DNA of 36,363 bases from Candidatus Binataceae bacterium. GTDB lineage: Bacteria; Desulfobacterota; Binatia; Binatales; Binataceae. Numbering within the stretch: the first letter of the stretch is position 1; each line of letters begins with the position of its first letter. The stretch covers positions 1 to 36,363 of the forward strand of contig DATJMX010000086.1 of NCBI GenBank assembly GCA_035508495.1, written 5' to 3'. The notes under the pieces were generated by a model, which was not told the origin of the DNA, made no database searches, and saw only the letters and a program-made list of their open reading frames with translations. The translations under genes and the position numbers were made by a program. Below are positions 15,989 through 23,561 of this stretch, in pieces.

Positions 15989-18448
15989 TCAGAAGATGAA
16001 GCGCCTGGGAGTTGCGGTTGGTGTAGGAGTTCGCGTTCTTGTAGCCGTGGCGGTGCGGGTCGGAGTTGACGTCGCGGTCCGGGTCGGAGTCGCAGTTGCT
16101 GTCTGAGTGACGGTCGGCGTTGCTGTCTGACTGGCGGTCGGCGTTGCTGTCTGACTGGCGGTCGGCGTTGCCGTCTGAGTGACGGTCGGCGTTGCTGTCC
16201 TGGTGGCCGTGGGACTGGGCGTAGCGCTGGTAGTCGCCGTGGGACTCGGCGTAGCGCTCGCGCTGGCCGTAGGAGTAGGGGTGGCGCTCGCGGTTGGGGT
16301 CGCGGTCGAACCAGCCGGGCCGAAGTTCATCACCAGGTTGTAAGCGTTGACCGTTCCAATACCTGTCGCAAAGTCCCACCCATCCGCGGCGCCGAACGAG
16401 GGCTGATAAGCCGAACTCGCGGACGACAGCACACCCTCCGAGCCCGAGGGCTTGTAACAGTCGCTGCTACTCGTGCAGTTTACGTCCATATCACCTAATG
16501 TCACATCGTTGAAGATACATGAGCTGGCGACGCCGTTGCCGAGCGTGGAATTGCATGACGTGTCTCCCGCTGCGCCATATTGCTGGTCCGCCAGCGAATA
16601 GTAGGTTGGATTGGGATTGCCGGCCCTGCTGCCGGTTCGCTGGTTAGCAAGAGCTTGTATCGCCGCCATTTCAGGGGTCGAAACCGAGGTGCCGCCGAAT
16701 CCAGACCAAGTGCTCGGCGCACCCGAGCAGGATGCACCGCCGCGGCGGGCGTCGGAATAGCACACCACGTAGTAGTGGCTCCATACGCCATTGGCGGCAA
16801 ATAACGACAGGTCGGGAATGTCGCGTACGCCGTCATTGGGATTGCCGAAAACCGACTGCCAGGCGGGCTTTGGATAGCCAGCGCAGCTGCCGCTGACTAC
16901 GCCGGAAGTCGACGGCGATCCGGTCGCGCAGCCGCTCGGACCGCCGCTGCCTGCGACGACCTCTTGGAAACTCCTGCCGCTTCTGCTGTTGCAGAAACCG
17001 CTGGAGCCATAGCTGGTGCTGTAGCCTTCGTAGCTTGAGATCAGCTGGCTGGCGCAGGAATCGTTCCATGGAATCTCGGGCACGTAGGAGCGCGCCGAAC
17101 CGAAGGTGGAACTGTTGCTCGAGGACCAGTAGGTACTCGTGCTGCGGGCGTAGGTGTCGCCAAAGTCCGTCCCACCCACTGCGACATTGTTAGGCGTCGA
17201 GGCAAAGCCGCTTACTGTGATGCCGTGCGTTGCCGCCGCCGCGCCAGCGTCGGAGCTCGCCGCCCCTTCGTCTCCAGCCGCAACAAACACTGAGACACCC
17301 TCGCCGGCGGCCAGTTGGTACAGGCCATTGATGTACGAGTTCGACCCCGCACCCAGTTGCGCTTCCGATTCACCGTAGCTGATGCTCACGATCGCGGGCG
17401 GATTGTTCGAATTGCTGAGCAGGTTCTGCAAAGCGATGAAGCCGCCGAATGTGGTGCTCGTATCGGCACACGAAGCGGATTCGATCGCGGCATTCGGCGC
17501 CGCGGCCGAAGCCCACTCGACATCGATCGCAGCTTCGGCATCATCGGCATTGACGCCCGGATCGGTGCAGGGGCCAGCGCTTCCCGGCGCCGGATGAACT
17601 TGCGTCAGCGAGCCCTTCGGATAGGCGCTGCTCAGTCCGAACTCGTTTCGAAAATTGGTCCAGTCCGACGTGCTATAGAGATCGGTGTCTTCAATCACCA
17701 CGATCGTCTGGCCTTGTCCCGAGTAACCCCCGGAAAAAAGCGGACTCAGGTTGTAGATCGTGGCCAGATCGGCCGGCACCACCAACTGTCCACTCCCGGT
17801 GGTGTAGGCCGGCGATGAGATGTTCATGGGATGGGGCTTAAAGCTGTTCAGGGAGACCACGCCGACCACGGCGGGAGCGAGCGCCGCCGGAATCGCCGGA
17901 TCGTTCAGATTCGATATAAAACTGCGACCGTCGACGTCGAGGTAATGAATCGGGGCATGGAAGGACTGTGCTACCGATGAAGCCACGCCGGAGAAATCGA
18001 TCGCCCCGTTAGGATAGACAGTATTGACGGTGAAGCCTTGGGACTGAAGCCATCCGTTGACGAGGGCGGTATCGTGACTATCAGGACCGAACTTCTGGGC
18101 GAACTGTTGCGGTGTCAACCAATGATGATAGTTGGGCGACTTCCGATCTTGTAATTCGCTCAAAAAGCTGGTGAGCGCCAGTTCGCGCGCCGGCGGCCGC
18201 CGCAATTGCAGGAGCATGTGCTCCATTGGCAGAGTGTCGGGCACGGGGCCGCGATCGTTGGTGGCATTGGCCTCGGAACGCACGTTGCCGGCCAGCGTGA
18301 AGAGGACATTGTCGTCTACCTGCTGGGTAATCAGGCCGCCCGCTTGGCTCTCACTGTCCGGTTGCTGATAGTCGGCCGCAGCCAGGAACATCGCTGCAAC
18401 AATTAGTAGAGCTGCACCAACAATTCGTCGGCCCTTGATTGGTTTCAT
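15989..18448 (-). CDS. Secreted S53 serine-carboxyl peptidase (kumamolisin/sedolisin-like) with Thr/Pro repeat tail
   Basis: This 819-residue acid-active endopeptidase precursor is predicted to be exported. Its parts are a signal peptide (about 1-26: MKPIKGRRIVGAALLIVAAM and so on), a pro-kumamolisin activation domain (about 45-205, with HHWLTPQQFAQKFGP), the S53 catalytic domain (about 220-705), and a Thr/Ala/Pro-rich tail (711-819). Catalytic residues fit the sedolisin set: E305 and D309 in DAEAAIDVEW, D393 in AAGDEGA and S588 in FGGTSVSTPEMAA. A calcium-site region is likely near NDVTLGDMD and GWDFATGIGTVNAYNL. The tail is made of 8-residue TATPTxxQ repeats and would be an extended spacer or cell-surface linker. 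The ATG at 18448 is the only start in front of the signal peptide; the binding site is weak. Confidence 0.92.
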   Translation of the reverse strand: MKPIKGRRIVGAALLIVAAMFLAAADYQQPDSESQAGGLITQQVDDNVLFTLAGNVRSEANATNDRGPVPDTLPMEHMLLQLRRPPARELALTSFLSELQDRKSPNYHHWLTPQQFAQKFGPDSHDTALVNGWLQSQGFTVNTVYPNGAIDFSGVASSVAQSFHAPIHYLDVDGRSFISNLNDPAIPAALAPAVVGVVSLNSFKPHPMNISSPAYTTGSGQLVVPADLATIYNLSPLFSGGYSGQGQTIVVIEDTDLYSTSDWTNFRNEFGLSSAYPKGSLTQVHPAPGSAGPCTDPGVNADDAEAAIDVEWASAAAPNAAIESASCADTSTTFGGFIALQNLLSNSNNPPAIVSISYGESEAQLGAGSNSYINGLYQLAAGEGVSVFVAAGDEGAASSDAGAAAATHGITVSGFASTPNNVAVGGTDFGDTYARSTSTYWSSSNSSTFGSARSYVPEIPWNDSCASQLISSYEGYSTSYGSSGFCNSRSGRSFQEVVAGSGGPSGCATGSPSTSGVVSGSCAGYPKPAWQSVFGNPNDGVRDIPDLSLFAANGVWSHYYVVCYSDARRGGASCSGAPSTWSGFGGTSVSTPEMAAIQALANQRTGSRAGNPNPTYYSLADQQYGAAGDTSCNSTLGNGVASSCIFNDVTLGDMDVNCTSSSDCYKPSGSEGVLSSASSAYQPSFGAADGWDFATGIGTVNAYNLVMNFGPAGSTATPTASATPTPTASASATPSPTATTSATPSPTATRTATPTVTQTATPTASQTATPTASQTATPTVTQTATATPTRTATSTPTRTATATRTRTPTPTATPRRFIF
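16095..16190 (-). repeat. 24-bp tandem repeat coding the peptidase tail
   Basis: Four consecutive 24-bp units (starting at 16095, 16119, 16143 and 16167) differ at only a few positions and encode TATPT(V/A)(T/S)Q on the minus strand. Degenerate copies continue on both sides (about 15998-16325). The array can change in copy number by slippage, so tail length may vary among strains. Confidence 0.85.
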
Positions 18449-18486
18449 GTGTACTGGCTTGGAAGTCCCCTTGAGATTTGAACATC

Positions 18487-18499
18487 AATGAATATCATT
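18487..18499. repeat. 13-bp inverted repeat in divergent promoter region
   Basis: AATGA and TCATT arms with a 3-base centre lie 38-51 bases upstream of the peptidase start, in the AT-rich 211-bp spacer shared with the amidohydrolase gene. It may be an operator of the peptidase gene. No clear promoter was found beside it. Confidence 0.3.
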
Positions 18500-18659
18500 T
18501 AAGCGCAATAAACCCAATATGCGTGACGAAGGGACTCGGGAGCCCCGATGTCGATCGCCCTCGCCAGGTTTGGAGGCCTGACTCAAAAAGCGCTAAAAGA
18601 CAGGTAGAGATTCGACCATCGCGGCCTTTGAATCGCTTGCGAATCGATAGAGGCAGAAC

Positions 18660-19850
18660 ATGAGCGGATATTCCATCATTGACGTTGACACTCACGTGAC
18701 CGAAACGCCCGAGCTTTGGACCAGCCGCGCGCCAGAGAAGTATCGCGATCGCGTGCCACACGTGATCTACAGCCGCGAAGGCATACCGCGTTGGTCGATG
18801 GGCGAGGGCAGCCCGCTGTCGCACGTCGGCATGACGGCGACCGCCGGCCGCGGCAGCTTCAAGCATCCGCCCAAGAACTACGAGGAGATGCATCCCGGCG
18901 CTTACGATGCCAAGGCGCGCCTGAAATACATGGACGACATGGGCATCTGGGCGATGGTGATGTACCCGAACGTGGGCGGCTTCGGCGCGCAGCAATTCCT
19001 CAAGCTCAACGATCCCGAGCTGATGCTGACTTGCGTGCGGATCTACAACGACTGGCAGACCGAATGGTCGTCAGCCGACTCGCGCCGCCTGCTGCCGATC
19101 ACGTCGATCCCGTTCTGGGACGTCGATGCGGCGGTCGAGGAAGTCCGCCGCTGCGCCAAGATGGGTCACAAGGGAATCCTCTTCACCGGCGAGCCGCAAT
19201 ATTTCGGCAAACCGCTCATCGGCGACGCGCATTGGAATCCGCTGTGGGAAGTCGCCTGCGAGCTCGATTTGCCCATCAGCTTCCATATCGGCTCGGGCGA
19301 CATGGCCGAAGGCATGGTGCGCGAGCGGATCAAGAGCTACGGCAGGATGGCGACCTTCGCCGAGCTCGCCGTCGATATCTTCCTGCGCAACGGCGTTCAG
19401 CTCAACGATCTGCTGATGTCGGGCGTGCTGGTGCGCTATCCGAAGATCAAGTTCGTCTCAGTCGAAAGCGGCATCGGATGGATTCCGTTCGTGCTCGAGG
19501 CGATGGACTACCAGTTCATGGGCAATAGCGTGCGCGAGGAGCATCCGGAGTACGAGATGCTGCCGTCGGAGTATTTCGCGCGCAACGTCTACGCCTGCTA
19601 CTGGTTCGAGCAGACCGCGCCGCGGCGCCTGCTCGACAAGGTCGGCGTCGATAACATCCTGTTCGAGACCGATTTCCCGCATCCGACTTCGCTCTACGGC
19701 GACGAAGTTCACGCGCGTATCAAGGGCGGCCTCTCCGACTGCGATGAACCGACCCGCCGCAAGATTCTCTGGGGCAACGCTCAGAAGCTTTATAAGGTGG
19801 AGGGCCCATCGGCAGCGGACGAAGCCAAACTCGATAGCGCCGGCGCCTGA
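18660..19850 (+). CDS. Metal-dependent amidohydrolase (amidohydrolase-2, ACMSD-like)
   Basis: This 396-residue cytoplasmic TIM-barrel enzyme of the PF04909 family is a decarboxylase or hydrolase acting on small organic acids. The N-terminal metal motif is IIDVDTHVTE, with D10 and H12. A further ligand is H209 in LPISFHIGSG, and the catalytic acid is D338 in FETDFPHPTS with H341 beside it. SVESGIGWIPFVLEAMD is typical of the group. Members split into ACMSD, resorcylate decarboxylase and many of unknown function; the substrate here is unknown. The start ATG at 18660 has GAGG about 8 bases upstream. It is divergent from the S53 gene and is closed by a strong terminator. Confidence 0.9.
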   Translation: MSGYSIIDVDTHVTETPELWTSRAPEKYRDRVPHVIYSREGIPRWSMGEGSPLSHVGMTATAGRGSFKHPPKNYEEMHPGAYDAKARLKYMDDMGIWAMVMYPNVGGFGAQQFLKLNDPELMLTCVRIYNDWQTEWSSADSRRLLPITSIPFWDVDAAVEEVRRCAKMGHKGILFTGEPQYFGKPLIGDAHWNPLWEVACELDLPISFHIGSGDMAEGMVRERIKSYGRMATFAELAVDIFLRNGVQLNDLLMSGVLVRYPKIKFVSVESGIGWIPFVLEAMDYQFMGNSVREEHPEYEMLPSEYFARNVYACYWFEQTAPRRLLDKVGVDNILFETDFPHPTSLYGDEVHARIKGGLSDCDEPTRRKILWGNAQKLYKVEGPSAADEAKLDSAGA

Positions 19851-19880
19851 CGCTCCTCGCACACACTCGGTTCGGATCTG

Positions 19881-19913
19881 AAGGGCAACCGCTGGACGGC
19901 GGTTGTCCTTTTT
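19881..19913 (+). terminator. Rho-independent terminator after the amidohydrolase gene
   Basis: AAGGGCAACCGC (19881-19892) pairs with GCGGTTGTCCTT (19899-19910), a 12-bp stem with one G-T pair and a 6-base loop. A T run extends to 19913. It ends the amidohydrolase transcript 30 bases after its stop. Confidence 0.85.
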
Positions 19914-20045
19914 ATGCTCGCGGGCGCGCTTCGGCCGCCGGCTTGCGCAGATACAGGCCGATCGCCGTGCTCGCAAGTTTTGATCGGCTTGCCGCAAGGC
20001 GAACTGTCTGCCAAACAAGTCAGCACCGCGGCCCGCTGAAATCCG

Positions 20046-20600
20046 ATGGAAGCGAACGAATGGATCGATCTCACTTGTCATCGGGCAACGCACTCAAACG
20101 CGGTGCGATCGCTTCGAGCATCCGTCCGCAGGACTGGCGCCGGGCTCGCAATTTCATTTCGTTTCGAGGGCGATCTCTCCAGCCTCCATGTACCAGCGCC
20201 GACGACTCCTGGAATCGGGAAAGAACTCTGGCGGCATACCTGCTTCGAGGCCTTCATCGCGATCGAGGGGCGAGCGGCTTATCACGAGTTCAACTTCGCG
20301 CCTTCGGGTGAGTGGACGATTTACGGCATGCGCGGCTATCGCGACGGCGCTCCGCTGGCGGATGAGTCGATGCGGCCGGAGATCGTGGTGCGTTCGACGG
20401 CGACGCAGCTCGAGCTCGATGCTGCGGTGCACCTCGACCGGCTATCCGACGAGCACGCGCGCGCTCCGCTCCGTGTCGGGCTGTATGCCGTCATCGAAGC
20501 CGACGACGGTTTCTCGTACTGGGCCCTCATGCATCCGGCGAGCAAGCCCGACTTTCACAATAGCCAGGGCTTTATCCTGCGGCTCGAACCGACTGGGTGA
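20046..20600 (+). CDS. DOMON-like domain protein
   Basis: This 184-residue protein resembles bacterial DOMON-like proteins with a type 9 carbohydrate-binding beta-sandwich. Marks are the central LWRHTCFEAFIAIEG, AAYHEFNFAPSGEWTIYGMRGYR and the final KPDFHNSQGFILRL. No signal peptide is present and the start MEANEWIDLTCH begins a strand, so it is predicted to be cytoplasmic. The exact role of this family is not established; the CDD name for it (DOMON, MurB-like) hints at an association with cell-wall genes, but I know of no proven function. It starts 46 codons after a terminator and ends 43 bases before the DUF1460 gene, so it could be part of that unit. Codon choice is normal for the window. 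Confidence 0.75.
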   Translation: MEANEWIDLTCHRATHSNAVRSLRASVRRTGAGLAISFRFEGDLSSLHVPAPTTPGIGKELWRHTCFEAFIAIEGRAAYHEFNFAPSGEWTIYGMRGYRDGAPLADESMRPEIVVRSTATQLELDAAVHLDRLSDEHARAPLRVGLYAVIEADDGFSYWALMHPASKPDFHNSQGFILRLEPTG

Positions 20601-20606
20601 GCAGCG

Positions 20607-20634
20607 CTGACAAGCGCCAGGCGCGTGCTAGAAT
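20607..20634 (+). promoter_or_regulatory. Promoter candidate giving a leaderless or near-leaderless transcript
   Basis: CTGACA (20607-20612) and TAGAAT (20629-20634) are 16 bases apart. The start would fall at about 20641, only three bases before the ATG at 20644, and no Shine-Dalgarno sequence is seen before that ATG. It would allow the DUF1460-led gene set to be read apart from the DOMON gene. Confidence 0.45.
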
Positions 20635-20643
20635 TTGCACTCG

Positions 20644-21393
20644 ATGAATCGCGCGCAACCACGGGGTCTGAATCGCCGGCGCGTGGAGTATCTTCTGTCT
20701 CGAGCGCAACGCGAGCCGTCGCTCGGCAGCCGAATCGACGTTCTCTCGCAGCAGTTCCTCGGCCGTCCCTACAAATCGAATCCGCTCATCGGATCGATCG
20801 ACACGGACGAAGTATTGGTCGCTTCGCTCGATGCATTCGATTGCGTCACGTACATCGAAACCGTGCTCGCGCTCGCCCGCGCCCATAGTGTCGATGACTT
20901 CGTCGCGCGATTGCGCAAGCTGCGCTACGATCGCGGCATCGTGAAGTGGGAGCGCCGCAATCACTACATGACCGACTGGATTAGCAACAATGTGCGCGAC
21001 GGGATTGTCACGCGCATTTCGGTTCCGCATCTTCCAATCCGCGCTAAGGATCGAATCCTGACCATGATCGCGGGTTTGCCGCCGCGGCGCGCTCGCGTCA
21101 GGTGCGTGCCGAAATCGGCGGTCAGGCAAGTCAAACTGCACCTGCGCGACGGCGACCTGTTGTTCTTCGTATCCACGCGCAAGAACCTCGATGTATTTCA
21201 CGCCGGAATCGTCGTGCACGACGGTGATCGCATCGCGATGCGGCATGCGTCGCGCAGCAAAGGTGGCGTAGTGCAGCAGGACCTCGACGAGTTCCTCGCG
21301 CAAAACAGGATGGCGGGTGTAATCGTCGCACGGCCGATAGATACGGTGCGGCGAACTGGTGCTTCACGGGTACGAGTGGCGGCGGCGGGGTGA
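20644..21393 (+). CDS. DUF1460 protein, NlpC/P60-like amidase or endopeptidase
   Basis: This 249-residue protein belongs to PF07313 (N-acetylmuramoyl-L-alanine amidase-like), papain-like cysteine hydrolases thought to cut peptidoglycan peptides. The nucleophile motif is LDAFDCVTYIETVLALA (C67), with H186 in VFHAGIVV and H201 in MRHAS as histidine candidates. NHYMTDWI is another conserved patch. The ATG at 20644 is used; a TTG nine bases earlier is possible. Many relatives carry a signal peptide, but the start here is polar and basic (MNRAQPRGLNRRRVEYLL), with no hydrophobic core, so export is not supported. It is the first gene of a tight set with GT2, DUF4922 and SpoIID genes. The gap to the next gene is three bases. 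It is probably part of muropeptide processing; the exact bond cut is unknown. Confidence 0.85.
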   Translation: MNRAQPRGLNRRRVEYLLSRAQREPSLGSRIDVLSQQFLGRPYKSNPLIGSIDTDEVLVASLDAFDCVTYIETVLALARAHSVDDFVARLRKLRYDRGIVKWERRNHYMTDWISNNVRDGIVTRISVPHLPIRAKDRILTMIAGLPPRRARVRCVPKSAVRQVKLHLRDGDLLFFVSTRKNLDVFHAGIVVHDGDRIAMRHASRSKGGVVQQDLDEFLAQNRMAGVIVARPIDTVRRTGASRVRVAAAG

Positions 21394-21396
21394 AAT

Positions 21397-22671
21397 GTGA
21401 GTATCGTTTACCCAAATGACTACTCATCGGCGTCGATCCAACGGCTGATCGATACCGCCGACTCGGATGTGATCTTCCTCGGCGATCCGCGCGTAAGCAT
21501 CGAACCCGGCCCGCGCATGTTCGATCGAATGGCGCAGGCGATCCGTGAGACGGATGCGGGATTGGCATATTCCGACGCCGTCGGATGTCCTCATATCGAT
21601 TACCAACTCGGAAGTATCCGCGACAATTTCGACTTCGGCGCGGTGATCGCCGTATCGACTCGGGCGGCGCGCGAATCGAGGCCCGACGAATCCCTGAAGT
21701 GGGGCGCGCTGTACGACTATCGGCTGAGGATTTCTGAGAAATACCCAATTCTGCGAATTCCTGAGCCTCTGTACAGTGCCGCAGCGGCCGATTCACGTGC
21801 GAGCGGAGAGATACAGTTCGACTACGTGGATCCGCGTAATCGCGGTTACCAGATCGAAATGGAACGGATCGCGACCGCGCATCTGAAGCGCGTCGGCGCA
21901 TGGCTCAAGCCGCACTTCGAAGCCGTGCCGAAAGCGACCGAGAAATACCCGGTCACGGCGAGCATTGTAATCCCAGTACGCAATCGCGAACGAACCGTCG
22001 CCGAGGCGGCCTGCAGTGCGCTCGCCCAACGGACAGACTTCGACTTCAATGTGATCGTGGTCGACAATCATTCAACCGACGGCACCACCGAAGTATTGCG
22101 AAGCATCGATGACCCGCGCCTGAGACATATCATTCCGGAGCGGCGCGATCTTGGAATCGGCGGATGCTGGAATGAGGCGCTCTACTCTCCTCACTGCGGG
22201 CAATATGTAATCCAGCTAGACTCGGATGATCTCTATTCAAGCGAGAACGTGCTTCAGCAAATCGTCAAATCACTCGACGCCGGTCCATATGCGATGGTCG
22301 TGGGATCCTACACGATGGTCGATTTCGCGTTGAAGGAAATCCCACCGGGCTTGATCGACCATCGCGAGTGGACGCGCGACAACGGCAGAAATAACGCGCT
22401 GCGTATCAACGGCCTTGGCGCGCCGCGCGCGTTCAATACTTCAATCCTGCGCCGCATCGGGTTTCCCAACGTCAGCTACGGCGAAGATTACGCCGTCGCA
22501 CTGCGTATCAGCCGCCAATACGAAATCGGCCGTATTTACGATTCTCTCTATCTATGCCGGCGATGGGAAGGCAACAGTGACAGCGCGCTGCCTCACGACG
22601 TCGCAAATCGCTACGATCAATATAAGGACTGGCTCCGAACTATCGAGCTTAAGGCGCGCATGCGGCGATGA
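21397..22671 (+). CDS. Two-part GT2 glycosyltransferase with degenerate N-terminal half
   Basis: This is a 424-residue cytoplasmic protein. The C-terminal part (about 184-400) is a complete GT2 domain: VTASIVIPVRNRERTVAEA, NVIVVDNHSTDGTTE, a metal site DSDD (275-278), GIGGCWNEAL and YGEDYAVALRI. The N-terminal part (1-180) is related to a second, partial GT-A domain: it has IFLGDPRVSI and AGLAYSDAVGCPHIDYQLGSIRDNFDFG, but lacks the usual nucleotide-binding first strand. It probably serves as a structural or regulatory half. The start is GTG at 21397, three bases after the DUF1460 stop. Its stop overlaps the DUF4922 start by four bases (ATGA). Bacteroidetes have similar two-part proteins beside DUF4922 and SpoIID genes, as far as I recall. 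Donor and acceptor are unknown. Base composition is lower in GC than in flanking regions. Confidence 0.85.
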   Translation: MSIVYPNDYSSASIQRLIDTADSDVIFLGDPRVSIEPGPRMFDRMAQAIRETDAGLAYSDAVGCPHIDYQLGSIRDNFDFGAVIAVSTRAARESRPDESLKWGALYDYRLRISEKYPILRIPEPLYSAAAADSRASGEIQFDYVDPRNRGYQIEMERIATAHLKRVGAWLKPHFEAVPKATEKYPVTASIVIPVRNRERTVAEAACSALAQRTDFDFNVIVVDNHSTDGTTEVLRSIDDPRLRHIIPERRDLGIGGCWNEALYSPHCGQYVIQLDSDDLYSSENVLQQIVKSLDAGPYAMVVGSYTMVDFALKEIPPGLIDHREWTRDNGRNNALRINGLGAPRAFNTSILRRIGFPNVSYGEDYAVALRISRQYEIGRIYDSLYLCRRWEGNSDSALPHDVANRYDQYKDWLRTIELKARMRR

Positions 22672-23561
22672 TTGATGAAGTGGAAGCCCTGTTCGCACGC
22701 CAGCTACGCGCATGGCCGATGCTCGCGAAGGGCGTTGACGGCCTGGCGCATGCGACGACACGGGCAGTCCGCATCGACTGGTTCCAGGTGTTCGTCCGGC
22801 ATATACCTCATCGGGTAGCCAGCACTACCGCGGCAGTCGATCGCGAATCGATCGCGAAGCGCCCGTGTTTTCTGTGCGCGGCTAACCTGCCGGCCGAGGA
22901 AGAGGGATTGCGTTTCAACGAAGAATTCACGATCTATTGCAATCCCTTTCCGATCGTCGAACGTCATCTGACTATTGCGAGTCGAGAGCATCGTCCGCAG
23001 CGGATTTCCGGCCAATTGAGCAATATGCTCGATCTCGCGGCTGCGCTACCGGGCTATTTCGTCATCTACAATGGCCCTGAATGCGGCGCCTCCGCACCTG
23101 ATCATATGCACTTCCAGGCAGGCTCGCGGATTCTGTTTCCGATTGCGAACGAGACTGCGCAAATTACGCGGATCGACGTACCGCATTATTCAAGAAACGT
23201 ATTCCTGCACCGCGGCCAGGATCGCTTTGCACTGATCAAGCGGATCGAGAGAAATATTGAGCTTCTTCAATGCGGCGCGACCAATCGTCCAGAACCGCTC
23301 CTGAATCTGGCCGCGCTTTACGAGCAAGGTATTTGGACAGTCTATTTGTTTCCGCGTAAAAAGCATCGCCCGGAAGTTTATTTCACGGGAGAACTGACAG
23401 TGAGCCCCGCATCGATTGACTTGTGCGGCATATTTGTCGTGCCGTTCGCGCAGGATTTTGAAAAAATCACCGGCGCAGCGATCGATTCGATTTTCGGCGA
23501 GGTCACTTTGCCCGATGATGAGTTTCACCAGGTAGTAAAGAAGCTGGAGAGTGAGCCGTGA
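22668..23561 (+). CDS. DUF4922 protein, HIT-superfamily nucleotidyltransferase/phosphorylase-like
   Basis: This 297-residue cytoplasmic protein belongs to DUF4922, a relative of galactose-1-phosphate uridylyltransferase, Ap4A phosphorylase and GDP-hexose phosphorylase. Visible marks are a CxxC (C67, C70) in RPCFLCAANLP, then EEFTIYCNPFPIVERHLTI (CNPFPI at 91-96, H100), YNGPECGASAPDHMHFQAG with the HIT-type HxHxQ (H146, H148, Q150). By comparison with GalT, H148 is the expected nucleophile that would carry a nucleotide. It could make or break an NDP-sugar for the adjacent glycosyltransferase. It overlaps the GT2 gene by four bases and the SpoIID gene by four bases (GTGA), so the three are probably made in fixed ratio. 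The nucleotide and sugar specificity are unknown. Family membership is well supported by the motif. Confidence 0.87.
   Translation: MIDEVEALFARQLRAWPMLAKGVDGLAHATTRAVRIDWFQVFVRHIPHRVASTTAAVDRESIAKRPCFLCAANLPAEEEGLRFNEEFTIYCNPFPIVERHLTIASREHRPQRISGQLSNMLDLAAALPGYFVIYNGPECGASAPDHMHFQAGSRILFPIANETAQITRIDVPHYSRNVFLHRGQDRFALIKRIERNIELLQCGATNRPEPLLNLAALYEQGIWTVYLFPRKKHRPEVYFTGELTVSPASIDLCGIFVVPFAQDFEKITGAAIDSIFGEVTLPDDEFHQVVKKLESEP

Noticed and set aside
16095..16190. Regular tandem repeats considered as a CRISPR array
   Set aside because: The units are directly adjacent without unique spacers and are in frame within a peptidase gene.
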